Assembly: GCA_903823115.1 (NCBI GenBank)
Contig: CAIJRN010000001.1
Span: 1-39,239 of the forward strand
Direction: 5' to 3'
Source: an uncultured cyanobacterium
GTDB lineage: Bacteria > Cyanobacteriota > Cyanobacteriia > PCC-6307 > Cyanobiaceae
Length of the DNA: 39,239 nt
The notes below the pieces were generated by a model. It saw only the letters and a program-made list of their open reading frames with translations. It did no database searches and was not told the origin of the DNA. The stretch's first letter is position 1; the number at the start of each line of letters is the position of its first letter. A program made the translations under genes and the position numbers. This document shows positions 22,817-29,678 of the stretch, one piece after another.

Positions 22817-23284
22817 TCAGGCCAGGCCGAGGTCCGTGAGGATCTGATCGGCCATCGTTTCCGCTTTGACCTTGGTGTAGAGGCGCTCGATCTTGCCTTC
22901 GGGGTCGATGACAAACGTGTGGCGCATCATGCCCATGGACTCCTTGCCCATGAAGGTCTTGAGGCCGTAGCTGCCGTAGGCAGTGGCCACGGGGCAGGGC
23001 AACGCGTCGCTGAGCAGGGTGAAGGGCAGCTCGTACTTGCCGATGAACTTGCTGTGGCTGCTGGCTCCGTCCTTGCTGATGCCCAGCACTCGGATTCCCT
23101 GGGCCTCGAAGGCCCCCCAACGGTCGCGGAAGTTACAGGCCTCCTTGGTGCAGCCGGGGGTGTCGTCCTTTGGATAGAAATAAATCACCACCCTCTGTCC
23201 CCTGAGGGCCGCGAGGCTCACGCTTGTGCCGTTCTGATCCGGCAGGCTGAAATCAGGAGCTGCATCACCGATCTGAAGCGCCAT
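22817..23284 (-). CDS. bcp: Peroxiredoxin Q / bacterioferritin comigratory protein
   Basis: The 155-residue enzyme (ATG 23284, MALQIGDAAPDFSLPDQNG) is a PrxQ/Bcp-type thiol peroxidase. The peroxidatic Cys45 and resolving Cys50 lie in DDTPGCTKEACNFRD, the CxxxxC spacing of PrxQ. Later blocks GISKDGASSHSKFI, MRHTFVIDPEGKIERLYTKV and the length fit. It uses thioredoxin to reduce H2O2 and organic peroxides and in cyanobacteria is commonly present in several copies. The frame is open to 23395, but sequence before ATG 23284 has no family match. Confidence 0.92.
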   Translation of the reverse strand: MALQIGDAAPDFSLPDQNGTSVSLAALRGQRVVIYFYPKDDTPGCTKEACNFRDRWGAFEAQGIRVLGISKDGASSHSKFIGKYELPFTLLSDALPCPVATAYGSYGLKTFMGKESMGMMRHTFVIDPEGKIERLYTKVKAETMADQILTDLGLA

Positions 23285-23401
23285 GGAGGGCTTGCTCTGG
23301 CTGGGCTGAGAGCTTAGGCGTCGGGTTTCTCCCGGCGGCAGCAGGCCCCGGAAAGCGCCTGCGCAGGTCGTCAGCTGATGCAAATCAGTGCACAATCCTG
23401 A

Positions 23402-23430
23402 TCGAAAGATTCTTTTTTATTTGGTATCAT
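23402..23430 (+). promoter_or_regulatory. Predicted sigma-70-type promoter of the DUF1400 gene
   Basis: TCGAAA at 23402-23407 (-35-like, 4 of 6) and TATCAT at 23425-23430 (-10-like) are separated by 17 bases within an unusually A/T-rich patch that includes a run of six T. Transcription would begin near 23437, about 20 bases before the ATG at 23458. Confidence 0.5.
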
Positions 23431-23457
23431 CGACGAGAGTTACCCGCATTCAGTGTC

Positions 23458-24129
23458 ATGCTCAAGCGTCTCGTCGTTGGTCTCGCCGTGGGAACGGCTC
23501 TGACCACTGCTGCCCTGCCTGTTTCCGCTGCTGTTCACAACGGCCTGCCTGTGCGTTGGAACACCGGCGGCGCCGTCTGGTCCACCAACCAGGAGGCCTT
23601 CGACACCTTCTTCGAAACCGGTGCCGTCACCGATCGGGGTCTGGAAGGTGGACTCAAGCGCTCCGGTTGGACCGCCGATGAAGTCCGCACCGGCATGACC
23701 AAGTCCTACACCGTCAGCCTCGTCGGCGTTTCCGACTTCCTGTACTCGGACGCCGGTGTGAAGTTCCTCAAGAACGCCACCGCCAGCTACTTCCCGTACT
23801 GGAGCATGAACACCTACGCGGTTCAGGCCCTGCGCGGCGCCATCCTGGCTGACGCCGTCGATGGCAGCATCTCCTCGGCCGGCATCATGCGTGCCCTGCC
23901 CACCGATTTCCGTCTGGCTGATTTCTGCAACACCTACACCGGTGCCCAGAACATCTGCGCCGAAGGTCGTTGCCAGCCTGGAACCGCCCAGTGCACCTCG
24001 CTGCTCTCCTGGTACGTCTTCCTGCCTGCCTGCATCCAGGCCAACCAGATTGTCGCGGCCGTGGCTGAGCGTCCCGCTCCCGCTCCTGCCCCCGCTCCCT
24101 ATGCCGCACCGATCCGCGGCCTCTGGTGA
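23458..24129 (+). CDS. Secreted stand-alone DUF1400 protein
   Basis: The 223-residue protein has a clear signal peptide (MLKRLVVGLAVGTALTTAAL, cleavage about VSAAV). The mature part follows the cyanobacterial DUF1400 pattern: a repeat-like helix region TDRGLEGGLKRSGWTADEV, then YTVSLVGVSDFLYSDAGVKF, ASYFPYWSMNTYAVQALRGA and DGSISSAGIMRALPTDFRLA. In many cyanobacteria DUF1400 sits in front of an alpha/beta hydrolase; here no hydrolase follows. Instead the chain ends with a four-cysteine segment and a Pro/Ala-rich tail (ERPAPAPAPAP). Codon choice is strongly biased to TTC, AAC, TAC, GGT and CGT, as in highly expressed genes. It has its own promoter and terminator. Function is unknown; a periplasmic or surface role is likely. 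Confidence 0.75.
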   Translation: MLKRLVVGLAVGTALTTAALPVSAAVHNGLPVRWNTGGAVWSTNQEAFDTFFETGAVTDRGLEGGLKRSGWTADEVRTGMTKSYTVSLVGVSDFLYSDAGVKFLKNATASYFPYWSMNTYAVQALRGAILADAVDGSISSAGIMRALPTDFRLADFCNTYTGAQNICAEGRCQPGTAQCTSLLSWYVFLPACIQANQIVAAVAERPAPAPAPAPYAAPIRGLW

Positions 24130-24176
24130 TCCTGGGCTTGCCCAGAATCCTCTGATCGCTGCATGGACAGCGATCC

Positions 24177-24201
24177 AGCCCCGGCATTGCCGGGGCTTTT
24201 T
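24177..24201 (+). terminator. Rho-independent terminator
   Basis: AGCCCCGGC and GCCGGGGCT form a 9-base-pair stem around a three-base loop, followed by five T, 48 bases after the DUF1400 stop. It is the only hairpin with a T tract that I found in the window. Confidence 0.9.
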
Positions 24202-24358
24202 GTTGGATGCGACCTTCTCTGGATGACGGCCCAGCCGGGCCTTGCCGATCCGCCTGGGATCTGCCGCCAGTCGCCCGCCATCCTGGGCCCGCTCCTGGGC
24301 AGGCTCCTGGGCCGTCGCGACTTCCCTGTCCCGAGTGCCCTGACTTCAATCGTGCGAT

Positions 24359-26575
24359 TCAGCCGGGGCGGCGGCTCCGCAGCAGGCTGTGGCGCAGGGG
24401 TTGGGGCAGGCGGATCCCCTGATACCGGCTGAACAGGGCCTGCAGCTTGTCGATGACCGCGTTCCCCAGCTGGCGGCTCAGCAACTGCCGGTAGTCGGCC
24501 TCCGCCCCGAACCAGCGCCGCAGCAGGGATGGGTCCAACGGCAGGCCCAGGCCTTCCTGCCAGCTCTGGCACTCCACCAGCCAGCCCCGTTGCTCCAGCA
24601 GGGTCTGCACCGGCGCTGGCCCCGGTCCCTGCGCCTTCAGCCAGTCCCGCTCCAGGACCTGGGCCTGGATCAGGGCGTCGGCCAGCTCCGCCGGCGCGGC
24701 CAAGTCGCTGTCATGGGCCAGCAGGCTGCCCACAGGGCCAAGAAGCGGTTCGCTGAACAGCAGCCTGGCGTGGGCCGCCGGGGCCGCCAGGCCGGTGAGA
24801 CTCTCGATGGCCGTGTCCAGGTGGGCGTCGCTGCAGCGCCGCCAGGGCTGGCGGGCGGCCAGCCAGTCGAACTGCCAGCCGACCTCCAGTTGGTCGGCCA
24901 GGGCCGTGGGCTGGTCGCCGGGCAGCATCAGCAGCCGGGGCCGGCGCAGCTGGTCCAGCAGTTGCAGCTGGGCCTGGAGCCGTTCCTGATCCGCCGTGGC
25001 CGCCAGGGTGATCACCACGTCGCCTTCGCTGGCGGCCTGCAGCGGGTCCAGAGCCCAGAGCAGGGAGCGGGCTTCCAGCACCAGCACCCGGTCCAGGCGC
25101 CCGATCGGGGCGTCCTGCCAGAAACGCTGGCGCAGACGGTCGAGCCGCTCCCCTTCGGCGGCGGCCTGGCGCTGCAGCCAGCGGGCCAGCACCGGGTCGT
25201 CGGGACTGCTGCTCAGCAGCTCCGGCTGGTCGTTTTCGGTTTCGGCCGCGGCGGCCAGCTGGGCGGCCCGGCGCTGCTGCAGGCGCTGGCGCAGGGCGCC
25301 TTCCCAGCCCAGCGGGCCGGGCTGCCAGAAGACTTCCCCCTGCAGGGCGCTGGGCAGATATTGCTGGGCCACCCAGTGCTCGGCGTAGGCATGGGGATAG
25401 CGATAGCCGACGCCATCGCCGAAGGCCTTGCCATCGCGGCTGGCATCCCGCAGGTGGGAGGGCACCTGCTGCTTCTGGGCTTCGCGGACGGTCTTGATGG
25501 CATCGAAGAGCCCCAGGCTGCTGTTGCTTTTCTCACTGCCGGCCAGGTAGAGAGCGGCATGGGCGAGCGGATAGAGCCCTTCAGGCAGGCCGATCCGGTC
25601 GAAGGCGGCCGCACAGGCCTCGACCACCACCATCGCCTGGGGATCGGCCAGGCCGATGTCCTCGCCGGCGGAGATCAGCAGCCGCCTGAGGATGAAGCGG
25701 GGGTTTTCGCCCGCTTCCAGCATCCGGGCCAGCCAGAACAGGGTGGCGTCGGCATCGGAACCGCGGATCGACTTGATGAAGGCGCTGATCGTGTCGAAGT
25801 GGGCATCGCCCTGCTTGTCGTAGAGCACGGCCCGCTGCTGGATCGATTCCTCAGCGATCGCCAGGTCGATCACCACCTCGCCCGCGTCGTTGACGGGCGT
25901 GGTCTCCACCGCCAGTTCCAGGGCGTTGAGCAGGCTGCGGGCATCGCCGCCGGCCACGTTGAGCAGGTGGTCGGCGGCCTCCGGCAGGATCCGCACCTGG
26001 CGCTGGCCGTAGCCGTGCTCCGGATCGCTCAGGGCCCGGTCGATCAGCTGGCGCAGATCTGCGGCTTCCAGAGGTTGCAACCGGAACAACCTGGCCCGGC
26101 TCACCAGGGCCTTGTTGACCTCGAAGTAGGGGTTCTCGGTGGTGGCGCCGATCAGGGTGAGGGTGCCGTCCTCCACCCAGGGCAGCAGGGCATCCTGCTG
26201 GGCGGCGTTGAAGCGGTGCACCTCATCGATGAACAGGATGGTGCGCAGGCCGTGGTGCTCCAGGCGCTCGCGGGCGGCGTCCACCTCGCTGCGCAGATCC
26301 TTGACTCCCGCCAGCACGGCGTTGAGGCTGCGAAAGGAGGCGCGGGTGCTGCCGGCGATGATCCGCGCCAGGGTGGTTTTCCCCGTTCCCGGCGGGCCGT
26401 GCAGGATCAGATTGCCGACCCGATCGGCGGCGATGGCGCGGCGCAGCAGCCGGCCGGGACCGAGGATCGCCGCCTGGCCGACGAAGTCGTCGAGGCTGCG
26501 GGGCCGCAGCCGATCTGCCAGCGGTGCGATTCGGCTCAGGGTCTGCTCCCGGCGGTGGCTGAACAGATCGCTCAA
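24359..26575 (-). CDS. rarA: RarA (MgsA) AAA+ ATPase fused to a methyltransferase-like domain
   Basis: The 738-residue protein has two parts. Residues 1 to about 430 are RarA/MgsA, the AAA+ clamp-loader-like ATPase that works at stalled replication forks: Walker A HGPPGTGKTTLAR (60-70), Walker B LFIDEVHRFN (about 114-123), sensor GATTENPYFEVN, GGDARSLLNALE, and the C-terminal YRYPHAYAEHWVAQQYLP block. Residues about 450-738 are an added domain with a degenerate class I SAM-methyltransferase look (DRVLVLEARSLLWALDPL and VVITLAATADQERLQAQL). It lacks a clear GxGxG loop, so it may be inactive. This fusion is known in cyanobacteria but its role is not. The start is TTG at 26575. Confidence 0.9.
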   Translation of the reverse strand: MSDLFSHRREQTLSRIAPLADRLRPRSLDDFVGQAAILGPGRLLRRAIAADRVGNLILHGPPGTGKTTLARIIAGSTRASFRSLNAVLAGVKDLRSEVDAARERLEHHGLRTILFIDEVHRFNAAQQDALLPWVEDGTLTLIGATTENPYFEVNKALVSRARLFRLQPLEAADLRQLIDRALSDPEHGYGQRQVRILPEAADHLLNVAGGDARSLLNALELAVETTPVNDAGEVVIDLAIAEESIQQRAVLYDKQGDAHFDTISAFIKSIRGSDADATLFWLARMLEAGENPRFILRRLLISAGEDIGLADPQAMVVVEACAAAFDRIGLPEGLYPLAHAALYLAGSEKSNSSLGLFDAIKTVREAQKQQVPSHLRDASRDGKAFGDGVGYRYPHAYAEHWVAQQYLPSALQGEVFWQPGPLGWEGALRQRLQQRRAAQLAAAAETENDQPELLSSSPDDPVLARWLQRQAAAEGERLDRLRQRFWQDAPIGRLDRVLVLEARSLLWALDPLQAASEGDVVITLAATADQERLQAQLQLLDQLRRPRLLMLPGDQPTALADQLEVGWQFDWLAARQPWRRCSDAHLDTAIESLTGLAAPAAHARLLFSEPLLGPVGSLLAHDSDLAAPAELADALIQAQVLERDWLKAQGPGPAPVQTLLEQRGWLVECQSWQEGLGLPLDPSLLRRWFGAEADYRQLLSRQLGNAVIDKLQALFSRYQGIRLPQPLRHSLLRSRRPG

Positions 26576-26672
26576 GGTGGGGGGCCGGAGGGCAGGGTGG
26601 GTCGCTGGCGCCCAGCGTGGGCTTGCGGCCCATGGCCATCATCAGCGTCCGTCCCCAGGGCTGGTTCCGGCC

Positions 26673-27106
26673 TCAGCGCCTGGCGGCGTCAGTGTCCCTG
26701 GGGTGGGACTCAACAGGCAGACCGAAGCGCAGCAGATCGAAGCCGCTGAACAGCAAGCTGATCCCCACGAGCAATCCGATCACCGAGAGCTGGCCCGCCG
26801 GGTGCATGGTGAGGATCAGCAGGCCCTCCGCCAGGAACACGATCCCCAGGGCAACGGCCAGCGCCTTGATCTGCAGGGCCGCCGGCACCAGGCCGGCTTT
26901 GAATTGGATGAGCATCCAGCCGCCTGCCAGCAGAAACAGGGTGGCGATTACCAGCCGCCCGAAAGCGTGCCAGCGGCTGAGCCCCCGGGCGCGGCTGAGT
27001 CGGCCTGGGTGAGTCCCCGCAGCCGCGAGAGTTCGGCGGCCTGGGGATCGGGGGGGACGGCATCCAGCGGCGGCGGGATGGTCCTGGGGGCGGTGTCGGG
27101 GGCCAT
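26673..27106 (-). pseudogene. HdeD/DUF308-like membrane protein gene with a frameshift
   Basis: The C-terminal part, ending at TGA 26673-26675, is a membrane protein with three helices in the HdeD/DUF308 style: FGRLVIATLFLLAGGWML, ALAVALGIVFLAEGLLIL and SVIGLLVGISLLFSGFDLLR. Its frame has no usable start upstream of an ATG inside the first helix. The other frame begins at ATG 27106 with MAPDTAPRTIPPPL and runs through ELSRLRGLTQAD before shifting out near 26999-27001. Adding one base there joins LTQAD to LSRARGLSRWHAFGR without a break. The joined product would be about 145 residues. A run of seven G at 27050-27057 is a second possible site of the shift. This may be a true mutation or a sequence error. 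Confidence 0.6.
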
Positions 27107-27278
27107 GGCGATGGCGGGGCGACCTCAGCTCCAGGGTGGGAAGCCAGGCGTTAGGGCGCCCCGTCTCGTCATCGGTCGATACAGCCCCGCATGGACCTTG
27201 ACTGGACCGGGCGCGGAGCGTCACACCCTGCCACCGGGGGTGGATGCCATCATCGGGCCCACCGGCCATGGCGCCCCC

Positions 27279-28412
27279 TTGCGATTGCACGCCCCAGCGC
27301 TCAGGGCCACCTGGCCAGGCCGGAACGGCTCCAGGGCCGTAGGCGCTGCGATCGGCACCTCGCTTGGCCTGCTGCTCACCGGCTGTACGGCGCCGAAGGC
27401 CCCGCCGGCTCGGATCCTGCCCGTGCGGGTGGAACCGGTGGCGCTCGGCTCCTTCAGCGACAGCATCGAGACGATGAGCACCCTGGAGTCGCTGAAGGAG
27501 GTGGCTCTGGCGGCCCAGGCCAGTGGCCGTATCCAGCGCCTGCTGGTGCAGCAGGGAGACCGGGTGCGCCAGGGGCAGTTGCTGTTGGTGCTGGATCAGA
27601 CCCAGAGCCGGGCCGAGGTGGCGCGGCTCGAGGCGGAGGTCGAGACCAACCGGCTCAACTTCCAGCGCTACGACTACCTGGTGAAACAGGGCGCCGCCAG
27701 TGCCTTCCAGCGTGATGAGTTCCGCCAGCGCTACCTCTCCTCCCGGCAGGAGCTGATTGCCCGCCGCGCCGATCTGGCCTTCCGCGATCTGCGGGCACCG
27801 ATCGGCGGCATCGTCGGCGATCTGTCGGTGAAACAGGGGGATGTGATTCAGGCCGGTGCACCGTTCACCAGCCTGATCCGCAACGACCGCCTGCTGGCCC
27901 GGGTGGAGGTGCCGGCTCTGTATGCCCCGCGCCTGCGGCTGGGACAGCCGGTGATCCTGATGGACCCGGCCAGCAACCGACCGTTGGCCCGGGCGCCGCT
28001 GAGCTCGATCGATCCGGGGGTGGTGCCCGGCAGCCAGTCGCTGCTGGCCAAGGCCGAGTTCGACAACGCCAGCCAGCGCCTGCGCAATGGGCTGCGCACG
28101 CGGACGCGGCTGATCCTCGATGACAGTCGCCGGGCCTCGGTGCCGTTCACCGCCGTCACCCAGATCTCGGGTCAGAGTTTTGTCTATCGGGTCGGCAGCC
28201 TGGCGGGCCTGCGGGAGCGCCCTGGCCAGGCTGATCTTGCCGCTGCCGCCAGGCTTCCATCGGGCAGCCGCTTCGCCCTGCAGACGCCGGTGCGGCTGGG
28301 CCCCTTGCAGCACAACCGCTATCCGGTGCTGGCGGGTCTCAACCCTGGCGATCCGGTGATCGTCGCCAATCTGCTCAGCCTGCGTCATGGCCTGCCGGTG
28401 CAGGTTCGATGA
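27279..28412 (+). CDS. RND efflux periplasmic adaptor (MFP) lipoprotein, first of two
   Basis: From TTG 27279 the 377-residue protein begins with a lipoprotein signal: basic region WPGRNGSRAVG, hydrophobic core, lipobox LLTGC with Cys36. It then shows the adaptor fold: barrel-sandwich half with ASGRIQRLLVQQGDRVRQGQ, a helical hairpin rich in Arg/Gln/Glu (EVARLEAEVETNRLNFQRYD), and RAPIGGIVGDLSVKQGDVIQ. A beta-barrel and membrane-proximal domain follow. It would link the inner-membrane RND pump to an outer-membrane channel. Start choice is uncertain: GTG 27240 and TTG 27285 are also in frame. Its stop overlaps the next gene by four bases (ATGA 28409-28412). Confidence 0.85.
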   Translation: MRLHAPALRATWPGRNGSRAVGAAIGTSLGLLLTGCTAPKAPPARILPVRVEPVALGSFSDSIETMSTLESLKEVALAAQASGRIQRLLVQQGDRVRQGQLLLVLDQTQSRAEVARLEAEVETNRLNFQRYDYLVKQGAASAFQRDEFRQRYLSSRQELIARRADLAFRDLRAPIGGIVGDLSVKQGDVIQAGAPFTSLIRNDRLLARVEVPALYAPRLRLGQPVILMDPASNRPLARAPLSSIDPGVVPGSQSLLAKAEFDNASQRLRNGLRTRTRLILDDSRRASVPFTAVTQISGQSFVYRVGSLAGLRERPGQADLAAAARLPSGSRFALQTPVRLGPLQHNRYPVLAGLNPGDPVIVANLLSLRHGLPVQVR

Positions 28413-29671
28413 TCAGTCTCTGGATTGGTCTCGCCAGCGGGGCCCAAGCCCGGATCTCCGGTAACTTGCCTCCGTCACTGATCCGAACCCCTGTGCGCCG
28501 GCCGGCTGCCCAGCCCCGCTCTCTCGATCCAGCACCAAGGCCGTGGCCGTGGTTGGCCTGCCTTCCCCTGGTGGGGCTTCTGGGCGGTTGTGGTGGCGAG
28601 CCCCCCAAGGCCCAGCAACCGATGAGCGTGCAGGCTGTGACCGTCTCTCCCGGTCGCTTTGCGCCGGGCATTGATGTGGTCAGCCGCATCCAGTCCACCA
28701 GCAACGTGGTGATGCGGCCCGAGGCCGATGGCCGGGTGGTGCGCATCCTGGCCAGCCAGGGTCAGCGGGTGAAGACGGGGCAGCCGATCCTGGTGCTGGA
28801 CAATGTGCAGGAGGCGGCCAACCTCGATGCCAGCCGCTCGGAGGCGATCAAGGATCGCGCCAATGCCCTGCGCTATATCTTCCTCAACGACCAGGGTGCG
28901 GTCTCCACCAAGGACCGCGATTACTACGTGACCCAGGCGCTGCAGAGCCGTGATCGGGTCCGATCCAGTGCCGCCACCCTGGGGTACAAGTTCGTCACCG
29001 CCCCGATCGACGGCATCCTCGGCAACCTCGACACCGTCAAGCTGGGCGATTTCGTGCAGAAGGGCCAGTCCATCACCGGGATCGTCAACAACAGCATGCT
29101 CTGGACCCTGATGGATGTGCCTGCCACCCAGGCTGGCCAGGTCCGCCTCGGGCTGCCGGTGACGGTGCAGAGTCAGGGAAATCCGCCGGTGCAGGGGGTG
29201 GGCCGGGTTGTGTTCATCTCCCCCTATTACGGCGAGAACGATGACAAGTCTTCCCCGAACACGGTGTTGGTCAAGGCCGTGTTCCCCAACCTCAGCGGCG
29301 AGCTGAAAACGGGCCAATTCGTCAAAAATCGCATCATCACCGGCCTCTCTGAAGAGTTGGCCGTTCCTGCCCAGGCGGTGCAGATGAAGGCTTCCCAGTC
29401 CTTCGTCTTCAAGCTCTATCCGCTGCGCCAGGTGCTGGCCAAGATCAAGGCTTCCACCCAGGTGCTGCCGGCCCAGAAGCAGGCCCTCGAGCAGTTGCCG
29501 GGCAGCACACCGATCGCCGTGCAGGTGCCGGTGCGGCTCGGCCCGATGCAGGGCAATGCCTTCCCGGTGCTGGAGGGGCTGAGCAAGGGGGATCAGGTGG
29601 TGGTCAGCAACACCGCCCTGCTGCGCTCCGGGATTCCCGTCAAGGTGGCCGCCAGCGGCCCCAGCAACTGA
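28409..29671 (+). CDS. RND efflux periplasmic adaptor (MFP) lipoprotein, second of two
   Basis: The 420-residue protein is a second membrane-fusion adaptor, clearly different from the first. It has lipobox VGLLGGC (Cys61), the lipoyl-like MRPEADGRVVRILASQGQRV, a short helical hairpin (SEAIKDRANALRYIFLNDQG), TAPIDGILGNLDTVKLGDFV, and a barrel region with SGELKTGQFVKNRI. The ATG at 28409 overlaps the preceding stop, which suggests coupling, but would place 50 residues before the hydrophobic core. A GTG at 28493 gives a normal lipoprotein signal (RRPAAQPRSLDP then the core, Cys33) and may be the true start. It is followed after seven bases by the pump gene. Confidence 0.87.
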   Translation: MISLWIGLASGAQARISGNLPPSLIRTPVRRPAAQPRSLDPAPRPWPWLACLPLVGLLGGCGGEPPKAQQPMSVQAVTVSPGRFAPGIDVVSRIQSTSNVVMRPEADGRVVRILASQGQRVKTGQPILVLDNVQEAANLDASRSEAIKDRANALRYIFLNDQGAVSTKDRDYYVTQALQSRDRVRSSAATLGYKFVTAPIDGILGNLDTVKLGDFVQKGQSITGIVNNSMLWTLMDVPATQAGQVRLGLPVTVQSQGNPPVQGVGRVVFISPYYGENDDKSSPNTVLVKAVFPNLSGELKTGQFVKNRIITGLSEELAVPAQAVQMKASQSFVFKLYPLRQVLAKIKASTQVLPAQKQALEQLPGSTPIAVQVPVRLGPMQGNAFPVLEGLSKGDQVVVSNTALLRSGIPVKVAASGPSN

Positions 29672-29678
29672 GGCCACC

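Noticed and set aside
24389-26749. Forward 786-codon open frame
   Set aside because: It is the codon-aligned antisense of rarA, rich in Gln, Gly, Ala and His, with no domain.
26139-27240. N-terminal extension of the first adaptor gene
   Set aside because: The same frame runs open through rarA on the other strand; the lipoprotein signal shows the gene starts near 27240-27285.
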